Source: Flavobacteriales bacterium UBA2104 (lineage in GTDB: Bacteria; Bacteroidota; Bacteroidia; Flavobacteriales_D; Crocinitomicaceae). From it: a stretch of DNA of 63,888 nucleotides. The position numbers and the translations under genes are program-made. Each line of letters begins with the position of its first letter. Position 1 is the stretch's first letter. A model generated the notes under the pieces. The model searched no databases. It saw nothing but the letters and a program-made list of their open reading frames with translations, and was not told the DNA's origin. The stretch is from contig DCYS01000025.1 in assembly GCA_002331485.1 (NCBI GenBank), positions 1-63,888 on the forward strand, read 5' to 3'. Positions 7,606 to 16,643 of this stretch are shown here, one piece after another.

Positions 7606-8310
7606 ATGAAGAATTCACTGCTACTTTCACTATTCGTATTTATTATCTCAATGGGCAATGCTCAAACCTGGTTTGAAGTTGGAATTAAAGGTGGTCCTGC
7701 AACAACATTCCTCGTTAATAAGAACTTGTTTGATGATACTCAGTTCAATCCAAGACTTACACCGACTTATTTTTACGGAGCCAAAGTAGGTATTAACTTT
7801 GGGGAGCACGATGGTATTGCTTTTCATGCCGGAATGTCAGAAGTGAAACAAGATTTTGTAAACGAATATGACCTATCATTTTTTGATGAACGTCGATTTA
7901 GTGCTCGAGTACTAGATATCGGTATGTTATATCATAGAACTCAAGAGTCAGGTTATTTTGAAGTTGGACCACGCATTAGTTTGGTTCAGAATGCTTCGCT
8001 TGCAGATGATGGTGGAGATCCTTACGATATTACAGATCAAGTAAATGGCGCATATTACGGAATGGATCTAGGGTTTGGTTCTTATGTAATAGGAAATGAG
8101 CGCCTATCTTTGATGATGGGATTACGCTTTTCTTATGGAATCAGTCCTATTATGGAAGATGAGAGACCTGTTATTCCGTTGATCGTAGATTACGAAGAAG
8201 AACGTTCAGTGCACGTTTTTAGTGCTATGTTGTGTTTTGAGTTAAATTATTCTCTTGGATATTTAGTAAGATCGACTTGCGGTAATCGAAATACCTGGAT
8301 CTCGTTCTAA
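7606..8310 (+). CDS. Putative outer-membrane beta-barrel protein
   Basis: A 234-aa protein from the ATG at 7606; a longer frame begins at 7528, but the later start gives a clean signal peptide (MKNSLLLSLFVFIISMGNAQ) and has a promoter box just upstream. The mature part alternates short beta strands and turns (WFEVGIKGGPATTF, YFYGAKVGINFG, GYFEVGPRISLVQ, LSLMMGLRFSYGI), typical of eight- to ten-stranded barrels of the PorT / outer-membrane-beta-barrel type. It does not end in a classic aromatic residue pair, but its last residues include ISF. Precise function is unknown. It converges on the pseudouridine synthase gene with the stop codons overlapping by 4 bp. Confidence 0.7.
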   Translation: MKNSLLLSLFVFIISMGNAQTWFEVGIKGGPATTFLVNKNLFDDTQFNPRLTPTYFYGAKVGINFGEHDGIAFHAGMSEVKQDFVNEYDLSFFDERRFSARVLDIGMLYHRTQESGYFEVGPRISLVQNASLADDGGDPYDITDQVNGAYYGMDLGFGSYVIGNERLSLMMGLRFSYGISPIMEDERPVIPLIVDYEEERSVHVFSAMLCFELNYSLGYLVRSTCGNRNTWISF

Positions 8311-8990
8311 ACCATTTGTTCGAATAACTTCCAGAGTTTATCATCTGGAACAGGAGCTGTTATATTTACGGGTTCTTTCTTTACAGGATGAACAAATTGT
8401 ACTTTTCGTGCATGGAGACTAATACTTCCATCTTTATTTGAGCGTTTCGCACCATATTTCAAATCACCTTTGATGATGCAACCAATGTGTGCCAATTGTG
8501 TTCTGATTTGATGATGGCGTCCTGTTTTTGGATCGACTTCTAATAAGGTATATCGATCACTTTTTGCGATAACCTTATAATCAAGTTCTGCTCGTTTCGC
8601 CCCCTGAGTTCCTTCCTTAACTACTCCACTCTTGTTGCGCTTTTCATTCTTCTTTAAATGATTTACCAGTGTACCTGATTCGACATCAGGAGCTTTCTCG
8701 ACAATTGCCCAATACGTTTTATTGACTTCCTTCTTTTGAAATAGAGCATTCATTCTGGAAAGTCCTTTACTCGTCTTGGCAAAGATCACAAGTCCGGAAG
8801 TTGGTCTGTCAAGTCTATGGATCACACCACAGAAAACATTACCTGGCTTGTCATATTTCACCTTTATCCATCGCTTGACCTTTTCAGGAAGGGGTTCGTC
8901 TCCTGTTCGATCACCCTGGGTAATATCCCCTGCTCTTTTATTGACCGCAATGAGATGATTGTCTTCGTAGAGAACTTCTACTTCAGCCAT
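8307..8990 (-). CDS. RluA-family RNA pseudouridine synthase
   Basis: A 227-aa enzyme of the RluA/RsuA-like superfamily that isomerises uridine to pseudouridine in rRNA or tRNA. The catalytic motif HRLDRPTSG is at residues 58-66, with Asp61 as the catalytic aspartate. The N-terminal strand VEVLYEDNHLIAVNKRAG and the later ELDYKVIAKSDRYTLLEVDPKTGRHHQIRTQLAHIG segment are family signatures. There is no S4 domain, so it is a short RluA-type protein; which RNA and position it modifies cannot be told. Its ATG overlaps the panB stop by one base, so the two genes are likely co-transcribed and translationally coupled. Confidence 0.92.
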   Translation of the reverse strand: MAEVEVLYEDNHLIAVNKRAGDITQGDRTGDEPLPEKVKRWIKVKYDKPGNVFCGVIHRLDRPTSGLVIFAKTSKGLSRMNALFQKKEVNKTYWAIVEKAPDVESGTLVNHLKKNEKRNKSGVVKEGTQGAKRAELDYKVIAKSDRYTLLEVDPKTGRHHQIRTQLAHIGCIIKGDLKYGAKRSNKDGSISLHARKVQFVHPVKKEPVNITAPVPDDKLWKLFEQMV

Positions 8991-9805
8991 TAATACTGCT
9001 CATTTTCATTAGGAAAGTCTCCTCGTCTTACATCTTCTATGTAGCGTTGAAAAGAACCTAACATTTCTTCAAATAAATTATGGTATTTACGTAGGAAACG
9101 AGGATTGAATTCATTGTTGATACCCAACATATCATGAGCAACCAAAACTTGTCCATCAACACCATTACCTGCACCAATTCCAATGATCGGAATAGAAACT
9201 TCTTTAGCAACTCGTGCAGCTAATTTTGCTGGGATCTTTTCAAGAACGATCGCGAAGCACCCTGCTTCCTGTAAAGCCTTAGCGTCTTCGATCAAGCGAT
9301 CAGCTTCCTCTTCTTCTTTAGCTCGAACTACATATGTACCAAACTTATAAATTGACTGCGGTGTTAAACCTAGATGACCCATGACAGGTATTCCTGCTGT
9401 TAGTATACGAGAAATAGACTCAATTATCTCTTGACCTCCTTCCATCTTAACGGCATGACCTCCGGATTCTTTCATTATACGTATTGCATTAGAGAGAGCT
9501 TCCTTAGAATTTCCCTGATAAGAACCAAAAGGCATATCCACAACAACCAATGCTCTTTCTACCGCTCTAACAACAGACGAAGCATGATAGATCATCTGAT
9601 CTAGCGTGATCGGCAATGTTGTTTCATGTCCAGCCATAACATTTGACGCAGAGTCACCAACTAAGATCACATCAATTCCAGCCGTATCCAGAATTCTCGC
9701 CATAGAGTAATCATACCCTGTAAGCATTGAGATCTTCTCTCCATTCTCCTTCATCTCGTGCAACACATGGGTAGTAACACGCTTCACATTTTTATGTACA
9801 GACAT
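8990..9805 (-). CDS. panB: 3-methyl-2-oxobutanoate hydroxymethyltransferase (PanB)
   Basis: The first committed enzyme of pantothenate and so CoA synthesis: it transfers a hydroxymethyl group from methylene-tetrahydrofolate to alpha-ketoisovalerate. At 271 aa it is the usual length. Conserved residues are visible: Asp51 in VGDSASNV, Asp90 in VVVDMPFGSYQ (metal ligands), Lys120 and Glu122 in VKMEGG, and Glu189 in VLEKIP. The start ATG at 9805 has a good promoter 20-50 bp upstream. It is followed with a 1-bp overlap by the RluA-type gene. Confidence 0.97.
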   Translation of the reverse strand: MSVHKNVKRVTTHVLHEMKENGEKISMLTGYDYSMARILDTAGIDVILVGDSASNVMAGHETTLPITLDQMIYHASSVVRAVERALVVVDMPFGSYQGNSKEALSNAIRIMKESGGHAVKMEGGQEIIESISRILTAGIPVMGHLGLTPQSIYKFGTYVVRAKEEEEADRLIEDAKALQEAGCFAIVLEKIPAKLAARVAKEVSIPIIGIGAGNGVDGQVLVAHDMLGINNEFNPRFLRKYHNLFEEMLGSFQRYIEDVRRGDFPNENEQY

Positions 9806-9827
9806 ATTCGTTCAAATTTATTTTTGG

Positions 9828-9857
9828 CAAATGTACAAGAATTGCATGGAATACAAA
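9828..9857 (-). promoter_or_regulatory. panB promoter (-7 and -33 boxes)
   Basis: On the minus strand TACATTTG (9828-9835) matches TAnnTTTG and a TTTG at 9854-9857 lies 18 bp further upstream, the spacing expected of Bacteroidota promoters. Confidence 0.55.
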
Positions 9858-9883
9858 TTGCAGAGAGGGATGTATTGCAGGAA

Positions 9884-9945
9884 AGAAAGAAAGGGGCGTA
9901 TTGCAATACGCCCCTTTCTTTCTCAAATACGCCCCTTTCTTCCTG
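9884..9945. terminator. 40-bp perfect palindrome plus an extra arm copy
   Basis: Positions 9884-9903 and 9904-9923 are exact reverse complements (core GGGGCGTATTGCAATACGCC), giving 20-bp arms with no loop. A second copy of the right arm, ATACGCCCCTTTCTTCCTG, follows at 9928-9946. It lies just beyond the end of the leftward nucleotidase operon (stop 9957) and before the panB promoter, so a terminator or attenuator is plausible, but there is no clean T-tract and the stem is longer than usual. It could instead be a repetitive palindromic element. Confidence 0.5.
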
Positions 9946-9956
9946 AAATGGAATAA

Positions 9957-10865
9957 TCAAACCATCACCAATCGATGACGTTCATGCTTCTTTTTCTCTC
10001 CAAGATAAAAATCAATACGACCCAGAGCTAAACCAGCCCAGCCAACTTGATTGATCAACACCTTCTCTCCTATTTTGTTCTTATGAACTTCAGGTCGATC
10101 CAGAAAAGTATGCGTATGTCCTCCTATGATAAGATCAATATTTTCTGTTTCAGCCGCTAATAACGTATCACAATCTTCAAATTGCTTTGGATAATAGCCC
10201 AAATGAGAAAGACATATAACAAGATCACAATCTTCTTCGAATCTTAAAAACTTAGCCATCTTGTTCGCTATTGGAATCGGTTCCTGATGAATCGTATCTC
10301 CATAGTGAACTTTTGGTACCAACCCTTCAAGTCCAACACCTAAACCAAAGATCCCAACCTTGAACGGTCCTTTTTGAAAAATTTGATAAGGTTTAGTTAC
10401 ATCTTTCAATTGTGTATTCGTGAAATCGTAATTGGAACATACAAAAGGAAAATCTGCATGTTGATAAGCATTTAGGAAACCATCCAATCCCGCATCAAAG
10501 TCGTGGTTACCCATCGTCGCACAGTCATACCCCATTTGTGACATCAGTTTCATCTCGAGTGTTCCATGAAACTTATTAAAGTAAGGAGTTCCTTGAAATA
10601 TATCTCCGGCATCCAATAACAAAACATTCTTTTCCTGCGAACGTATTTGCTTGATCAGACTGTATCTTCTCGCTACCCCTCCCTGATTAGGGTATTTAGC
10701 ATGATCAGCTGGAAACGTCTCAATATTCGAATGCGTATCATTCGTATGGAGAATGGTTAGCTTCTCGAAGTTCTCAGGAACACTTGAAGTCGCTAAAACA
10801 GATGGTGCAATCGTTATTCCTGCTCCCAAGACCATACTTTGTTGTAAAAAACATCTTCTTTTCAT
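9957..10865 (-). CDS. 5'-nucleotidase catalytic domain (metallophosphoesterase), Tat-type signal
   Basis: A 302-aa calcineurin-like metallophosphoesterase equal to the N-terminal half of UshA-type 5'-nucleotidases. Dinuclear metal ligands are visible: HTNDTHS at 40-46, DAGD at 85-88, GNHDFD at 119-124, His221 in CLSHLG and GGHTHT at 248-253. It begins MKRRCFLQQS followed by a hydrophobic stretch and ALATS-like cleavage region, a twin-arginine signal, so export by Tat is likely. The substrate-binding C-terminal domain is missing and is encoded by the next gene upstream, whose stop is 2 bp before this start. Expected activity is dephosphorylation of nucleotides to nucleosides and phosphate. Confidence 0.9.
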   Translation of the reverse strand: MKRRCFLQQSMVLGAGITIAPSVLATSSVPENFEKLTILHTNDTHSNIETFPADHAKYPNQGGVARRYSLIKQIRSQEKNVLLLDAGDIFQGTPYFNKFHGTLEMKLMSQMGYDCATMGNHDFDAGLDGFLNAYQHADFPFVCSNYDFTNTQLKDVTKPYQIFQKGPFKVGIFGLGVGLEGLVPKVHYGDTIHQEPIPIANKMAKFLRFEEDCDLVICLSHLGYYPKQFEDCDTLLAAETENIDLIIGGHTHTFLDRPEVHKNKIGEKVLINQVGWAGLALGRIDFYLGEKKKHERHRLVMV

Positions 10866-10867
10866 GA

Positions 10868-11578
10868 TCAGCGCTGAATTCGTCCTTCAAGTTTTGGTGT
10901 TAATGTATCTAAGAATTTAACCTCATCTAAAAGCATATCTCTTAGAAAAATCCCCGTATTCACATTAGAGTAGTTCTTCTCAAAAAAATCCATGTGATCT
11001 CCTCCATTAAATAAGTAATCCGATGTTACCACATAGAGAGTATCCAAATCAACAGAATTGTTCAAGCTACATTTAGCTTTCTCCATCTTGAATCCAGAGA
11101 TCGGCTCTCCTCCTTTTTGAACGAGGTAATTGCAAATGGAATCCATGGCATGCATCGGTAATTTTGCAATGACCACCGTATTATCGAAAGGCATTAATTT
11201 GTAAATATCTCCAACTGTGATATTACCTTTTGATATAGGGGCTCTCAAGCCTCCATGATTCATTATACAAATGTATTTATCCTCAGGTATGATCGAATTG
11301 CGTTCCAGATAAGAGAGCGTGGCATCAGTAACAAAATTTCCGAGAGCTCCTTCAGGTCTTGCACGTACCAGATCATCAGAAGCATAACCGATCACCTTAT
11401 CCATTTCGAATGAAAGTTCATTTTTATAAGGTTTGATAAACGCCTCCAGACTGTCATCTTTAGGAGTGATCGCTGTCACTGGAACTCGATCAGTTTGTAC
11501 ATATATTTCTTTAACAGAAGAGCAGGCCCAAAGACCTGCTCCAACTGCAAATAATATGATAAATAATCTAAAACTCAT
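10868..11578 (-). CDS. 5'-nucleotidase C-terminal domain lipoprotein
   Basis: A 236-aa protein matching the nucleotide-binding C-terminal domain (5_nucleotid_C) of UshA-type enzymes: ARPEGALGNFVTDA at 73-86, NHGGLRAPISKGNITVGDIY at 107-126, LMPFDNTVV, and YLFNGGDHMDFF near 190. A lipoprotein signal (LWAC, Cys19) should anchor it to a membrane. It lacks the metallophosphoesterase domain, which is the next gene. Together the pair would rebuild one complete enzyme from two polypeptides. It starts 10 bp after the endonuclease stop, inside the same operon. Confidence 0.88.
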   Translation of the reverse strand: MSFRLFIILFAVGAGLWACSSVKEIYVQTDRVPVTAITPKDDSLEAFIKPYKNELSFEMDKVIGYASDDLVRARPEGALGNFVTDATLSYLERNSIIPEDKYICIMNHGGLRAPISKGNITVGDIYKLMPFDNTVVIAKLPMHAMDSICNYLVQKGGEPISGFKMEKAKCSLNNSVDLDTLYVVTSDYLFNGGDHMDFFEKNYSNVNTGIFLRDMLLDEVKFLDTLTPKLEGRIQR

Positions 11579-11588
11579 CTATTGATCA

Positions 11589-13886
11589 CTATTGAACGAT
11601 GATCTTACGAGTTGTAGCTCCAGTAGCTGTGATAACTTCAATAAAGTAGCTTCCAGCTGGAACATTTTGAACATTAACTTCTACTGCATTCTTATCAGAA
11701 GTAAAAGTATTTACTGTTCTACCGGTCATATCGATCAATTTCACAGCATCTACTTTTGTTCCATTCACCTGAACATAAACTACGTCAGATGATGGGTTTG
11801 GAAATACAACAAGATTACTTTCGATCTCTTCTTGTGACAAACCAACATTACATCCTGTAGCATTTGCATCGTAAGACATTGATGAAAAATCAACATAACA
11901 AGCGAAATCTACGCTGTCAATGTATGGGTTTCTGTTATCTTGTATATCATAGATCAACTCGTGACGAGCGATCTCATAGTTATCAGGAAGGTCACCAAAA
12001 TGCCATTCCTTCAAGATCTCTTGGTTCTGATTCGTTGGAATTGACCAATCATCACCAGTTCCACTAGCCCCATTATAACATGTTGCCATGTAGAATATAG
12101 CTCTAGCAAGGTTTCCTCGTTGCTCTGGTCTTGGTTCGTAAACCAAATCTCCATTATCATCATATCCTACAGATCCTTCAAGGTAATTAAATACTGTATT
12201 TCCTGTAATGATATCAAATGGCAGGTTACTTCGAGGTGAATTCGCCTGAGACAAGTTTGTTGGGTATAAGTTGTGGTAATCAACATACTCATCTTGATCG
12301 GGGTTATCTGCTGGATAAGTCGGCATCCATGAGTGAGCATAAGTGTGCTCTCTTGAATAACCTACATCTTGCCAATCAAATAGTCCACTGAATACTTTTC
12401 TTTCTCCAGAATAAGCACAAACAACATAAGAATCTCCGTTTGTTGTATCTCTTACTTCAAATTGATCCATGATCAACGATTTATACAAGAAATATGAACT
12501 AAAGTTATGTGGGTTGATCAAAGCAGTAAGATCATCGATCAACGTTGCACTTGCACTTGAAATACCGTTGTAGTAATTTCCGATCTCTTCTCCTGTCGAT
12601 GATTCATTTCCAGCAAGTACGCCAGACTGATTGTAATTTACATATTGACCATAACCATTGAATGCGTATACTTTGAAGAAATAATCAGTATTAGCAATGA
12701 TACCACGCGGAGTAAATGAATTTCCTGATCCTACATACGCTACTTGACCATCACCAACAATATCTCCTCTAAGATACTCTGTTCCATCAACTGGGTCTGT
12801 TGTCGGAGCACTTCCTTTTTTCCACACAACGATATACTGCTCTGCATCAGAAGCCGCAGTATAAGATGCTGAAAGCGTATACGGATTTACATTCGAAAAT
12901 TGCAAAGCAGATGGAGAAGATGTAGGTTCAGATGCTAAACCATCGTTACCGATAGCATAAAGGTTTATGATAAAGTTTGGGTTATCAGGATCATCTGAAA
13001 CGATCTCAAGAACTGCTTGACGCGAACCATTTCCACCCGCAGTAAATGTGATCGTGTTATTAGTCTGTCCACCTCCTGCAATTGCTCCAGTAGCAATATC
13101 AGTTGAGAAATCACCAGCTTGTGGACCAGTAATATTTACAGCTGAGATCGTAAGGTTATTGACACCAAGATTGTTTAGAACGATCGGAGTTGAAACAGTA
13201 GTTCCTATATAAGCAGTTTCCCCGTTTAAGAATGCATTACCATCAACCTCAACTTCAATCTTCTTGTCTGGCGCTACATAAGGAAAGACATCATTTCCAT
13301 CACGTGGCAAGATCTGATAGTTTGAGTTGTACTGACTCATCAAACCAACAAGCGTATGAGCACCTGAAGGGATTGCCTGACCAACTAAACCACAATCTGG
13401 AGAAATTCTTAACTGACCAGTATTTGTTCCGTCAGTGAAATCATAGTTTGTAGAAGCAGAGAATGTACCTCCAGCATCAGGGAATGTGATGTCGTCGAAC
13501 TGAACTAATCGTCCTTCAAACGTTTCTCCCATATTTGGTATCGTGATCAACCAAGGGTCTATCTCAACGCCAGGTCCCTCATTCACCAAACTTGAAACTG
13601 GATCGATCTCCAATAATCCGTTGAAGTCTTTTAGCTCTCCAGTCACTACGACTGAATCACCGCGGTTTACCCCATTCATTTGAGTAAAGCTGTATGCTGG
13701 AATACCACCCGTCTCATCTTGAATGTAACGAATAGCAGAACCAAGTTCTCCCCCATCGGAAGCGACACCTTTTATCGTGACCGTTTGTCCAATGGAAAAG
13801 TTTGTGCGAGCATCATTGATGTCTGTCTGTCCAAACAAAGTTGAAAAGCAGAACAATGCTCCAATAAGTGTAAGTGTTTTATTCAT
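11589..13886 (-). CDS. Secreted endonuclease I with T9SS sorting domain
   Basis: A 765-aa multidomain extracellular nuclease. After a signal peptide (ending FSTLFGQ) come an OB-fold-like DUF5689-type region (VTIKGVASDGGELG, NRGDSVVVTGELKDFNGLLEI), an immunoglobulin-like 'choice of anchor' region (FLNGETAYIGTTV... SDDPDNPNFIINLYAIG), a fibronectin-III-like region, then the endonuclease I domain. The latter shows YSREHTYAHSWMP near 510 and YHNLYPTNLSQANSPRSNLPF, with the catalytic H and N of the beta-beta-alpha-metal fold. The end is a T9SS C-terminal domain (VVFPNPSSDVVYVQVNG...RKIIVQ). It should cut DNA outside the cell. It follows the TonB-dependent receptor by 18 bp and precedes the nucleotidase genes. 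Confidence 0.92.
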   Translation of the reverse strand: MNKTLTLIGALFCFSTLFGQTDINDARTNFSIGQTVTIKGVASDGGELGSAIRYIQDETGGIPAYSFTQMNGVNRGDSVVVTGELKDFNGLLEIDPVSSLVNEGPGVEIDPWLITIPNMGETFEGRLVQFDDITFPDAGGTFSASTNYDFTDGTNTGQLRISPDCGLVGQAIPSGAHTLVGLMSQYNSNYQILPRDGNDVFPYVAPDKKIEVEVDGNAFLNGETAYIGTTVSTPIVLNNLGVNNLTISAVNITGPQAGDFSTDIATGAIAGGGQTNNTITFTAGGNGSRQAVLEIVSDDPDNPNFIINLYAIGNDGLASEPTSSPSALQFSNVNPYTLSASYTAASDAEQYIVVWKKGSAPTTDPVDGTEYLRGDIVGDGQVAYVGSGNSFTPRGIIANTDYFFKVYAFNGYGQYVNYNQSGVLAGNESSTGEEIGNYYNGISSASATLIDDLTALINPHNFSSYFLYKSLIMDQFEVRDTTNGDSYVVCAYSGERKVFSGLFDWQDVGYSREHTYAHSWMPTYPADNPDQDEYVDYHNLYPTNLSQANSPRSNLPFDIITGNTVFNYLEGSVGYDDNGDLVYEPRPEQRGNLARAIFYMATCYNGASGTGDDWSIPTNQNQEILKEWHFGDLPDNYEIARHELIYDIQDNRNPYIDSVDFACYVDFSSMSYDANATGCNVGLSQEEIESNLVVFPNPSSDVVYVQVNGTKVDAVKLIDMTGRTVNTFTSDKNAVEVNVQNVPAGSYFIEVITATGATTRKIIVQ

Positions 13887-13904
13887 CTTGTTGTTATTTA
13901 CTAA

Positions 13905-16625
13905 TTAAAATTCAAATCCTACAGAAACATTAAATCTAAGTCCCTGACCGAAGAAAACCCCTGCAGAGCTCGCTCCGAAGTCAGAACCGTTTTGATTATT
14001 ACGTGCATCTGAGATATATAGTTGATTTAAAGCATTGAAAATATTTCCTCTGAAAATTAGATTCGATTTTTCAAACTTCAATCTGTATCCTGCGTGAATA
14101 GACAAAAGTCCGTAAGACGGGATTCTCCATGATTCTGTACCACCATTAGGACCAGTCAAACTAAATGGATCAAAGTCTGAGTAATAGCGATCAAAATAAG
14201 TGTATTTTGCTTTGATGTATGAATTTTTTATTGGTTCAAAACGGATAGCTGCTGCATATGTTGATTGGGCAGCATCACCTACGTGAACTCCTTCTGCATC
14301 AAATTGAAACTCTTGTCCAACGACATTGATCGTTTCCGTAGATTGCCATGTCCAATCACCAATAGAGATCATACCCTCAATTGCTAGGTTCTTAAGTATT
14401 TTAAATACTCCATCAAATTCGATCCCCATGTGAAGCGCATCCATCCCATTTACGTTAGCTCTTATGAATTGCGTTGGATCGTTTGGATCTGGAACAGCTA
14501 CACCGAAAGGAAAAGGTTTGTTTTCCCAATAGGTGTAGTACCCATTAACATTAGCACTGAATCGTTTAGAACGATACCCGTATCCGGCTTCAAAAGCAAT
14601 GATATTCTCATTCAGTATTTCTGCGAAAAATGTATTCGTATTGTTATCAATTACATTACTGAACAATGGAGTTCGAGACAAGTACCCTGTGTTCACAAAT
14701 ACATTTGAGCTTTCCGTGATATTGAAGTTAGCACCTGTTTTGATCGTAAATCCAGGAATCCATTTCCACTCTGTCTGTTGGTATTCTAATCCTGGACTAC
14801 TTGCGTTATAAGTTTCACCATTATAATTAACCGTATCAGTTGCTCCGATCAATAAAGTTGTATCACTCAATTGAAGTTCTCTCTTCTGGTGATAATCAAC
14901 CCCTTTATATCCATTCACAACAGTAGATAAGTTAGCAAACCATGACCAACGACCTTTTGAATACTCTGCCTGAGCAAATCCACCAGCCCATTGAACCAAA
15001 CCATCTCTATGGTTATGATAAGGCTGCCAGCCTACTTTATCTCCTTCTACCTTCATTGGATCTGGATCATTCTTATCGTGTGTGTTTATCCAATAATCAC
15101 CTCCAAGCAATTCTTTCAATTCAACATAGTGTTCACCTTTGTAGTATCTGTAGTCAACACCACCAGCGATGTCCCAATACTTGTTGACTTTATAATCGAA
15201 TTGAGAAATCCCTCCGATCCACATGTGATTGTTCACAGAAGCGGTAAGTACTTGAGATGACTTTAATAATGTTGGATGATATGCTGGATCAACTGCAGGA
15301 TATTCCTGACCAAATAATGTGATCACCTGATTACCTTGAATGATCGCATCCCAATCCACGTGACCGTTTGCATCACGTATAATTCCACCTGAGTTTCTCA
15401 AACGCTCTCCACCACCTCTACCAATTGACAAGTAAGCCATATTGGAGATCGATAATTTGTCATTCACTCTCCAGAAATCCTTTAATGTGATCTGCGGCTT
15501 GTGATAATAGTTTCTTCGTTCTGCTTTAACCTCTCGTTCACCATTTTCATTTGTTACATATCCAAAATGCTGGTTATGACGAATTCCCCAACCTGTGTTG
15601 AAAGCTGTATCTGAAACGGAAATCCCAAGGTCTCTGGCATATTCTCTATTCCAGTATTCAATTGGTTGATTAAATGAACGCTGAGCATGCTCTTGAGGAG
15701 CACCAAATCCACTCAATGAGATCAAGTGTTTTCCCACTCTTTTTTGAACCTTTAAATAATAGAAGGCTCCTCGAGTGTACAATCCGTCAACCCAACCATC
15801 ACCTTGTTTGTACGATCCAGAAAATAGAATTCCCCATCCATTTTTCAACTTTCCTGATTTGTAAGAAAGTGAAGTTCGTAGGAAATTCCCTGCTCCGTAT
15901 TCTTGATTAACTTTAATTCTTCTCTTACCTCCTGTTGGTTGAGTAATAATATTCATCGTACCTCCAACTGAAGGCATAGCTAGTTTAGTAGCTCCTAAAC
16001 CACGTTGAACCTGGATTTGATTTGTGATCTGATCGAGTCCAAACCAGTTACTCCAATATACCCAACCATTTTCCATGTCATTCACAGGTACACCGTCGAT
16101 CATCACACCAACATTTCTTTGGTCAAATCCACGAATACTGATTCGAGCATCTCCATCACCTCCACCCTGCTGAGTAGCATGGACACCTGGCGTTGAGTTT
16201 AAAACCATTGGAAGTTCCTGAGATCCTAACTCTTCATTTATTTCTTTTGCAGAAATTCTACTGACAGCAACAGGGGTTTTACGATCTACGGCCAATTGAC
16301 CGATCACTTGAACCTCTTCCATTTCCTGAGTATCTCCCATTGAGAAATCATTCTCAACAACAGGCTGATCAATAGTTATCTTCTGAACGATAGTGTCATA
16401 TGAAAACATAGATATGCGCACTGTGTAGTCACCGTACGGAATATTCTTGATTTCATAAGAGCCATCTAATTGAGCTTTTGATCTGTATTCATCTGAAATG
16501 TACACGTATGCGCCAATTACGGCTTCCTGTGTAGCATGATCGACAACCTTTCCTTTTAGTGTTCCCGTTTGAGAGAATGCTAATACTGGAAGGAGAAAAA
16601 TGAAAAATAAAGTTTGCTTTAACAC
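13905..16625 (-). CDS. TonB-dependent receptor with CarboxypepD-reg-like domain
   Basis: An outer-membrane transporter of about 906 aa. Signal peptide FFIFLLPVLAFSQ; then a carboxypeptidase-regulatory-like domain (GTLKGKVVDHATQEAVIGAYVYI); a plug (LNSTPGVHATQQGGGDGDARISIRGFDQRNVGVMIDGVPVND is split here by family motifs SIRGF and IDGVPV); and a 22-strand barrel ending in Phe. The longest frame begins with a GTG at 16658, but that codon lies in the stem of a terminator for the upstream gene, so the GTG at 16625 is preferred; it places the hydrophobic signal at once. No SusD partner is present. Its position before a DNase and a nucleotidase suggests uptake of DNA-derived products, an inference. 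Confidence 0.9.
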   Translation of the reverse strand: MLKQTLFFIFLLPVLAFSQTGTLKGKVVDHATQEAVIGAYVYISDEYRSKAQLDGSYEIKNIPYGDYTVRISMFSYDTIVQKITIDQPVVENDFSMGDTQEMEEVQVIGQLAVDRKTPVAVSRISAKEINEELGSQELPMVLNSTPGVHATQQGGGDGDARISIRGFDQRNVGVMIDGVPVNDMENGWVYWSNWFGLDQITNQIQVQRGLGATKLAMPSVGGTMNIITQPTGGKRRIKVNQEYGAGNFLRTSLSYKSGKLKNGWGILFSGSYKQGDGWVDGLYTRGAFYYLKVQKRVGKHLISLSGFGAPQEHAQRSFNQPIEYWNREYARDLGISVSDTAFNTGWGIRHNQHFGYVTNENGEREVKAERRNYYHKPQITLKDFWRVNDKLSISNMAYLSIGRGGGERLRNSGGIIRDANGHVDWDAIIQGNQVITLFGQEYPAVDPAYHPTLLKSSQVLTASVNNHMWIGGISQFDYKVNKYWDIAGGVDYRYYKGEHYVELKELLGGDYWINTHDKNDPDPMKVEGDKVGWQPYHNHRDGLVQWAGGFAQAEYSKGRWSWFANLSTVVNGYKGVDYHQKRELQLSDTTLLIGATDTVNYNGETYNASSPGLEYQQTEWKWIPGFTIKTGANFNITESSNVFVNTGYLSRTPLFSNVIDNNTNTFFAEILNENIIAFEAGYGYRSKRFSANVNGYYTYWENKPFPFGVAVPDPNDPTQFIRANVNGMDALHMGIEFDGVFKILKNLAIEGMISIGDWTWQSTETINVVGQEFQFDAEGVHVGDAAQSTYAAAIRFEPIKNSYIKAKYTYFDRYYSDFDPFSLTGPNGGTESWRIPSYGLLSIHAGYRLKFEKSNLIFRGNIFNALNQLYISDARNNQNGSDFGASSAGVFFGQGLRFNVSVGFEF

Positions 16626-16643
16626 GGCAGAAAAAATTAAAAA

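Noticed and set aside
8307..8310. Overlapping stop codons of convergent genes as a possible frameshift or error
   Set aside because: Both proteins have normal ends for their families; four-base tail-to-tail overlap is common in compact genomes.
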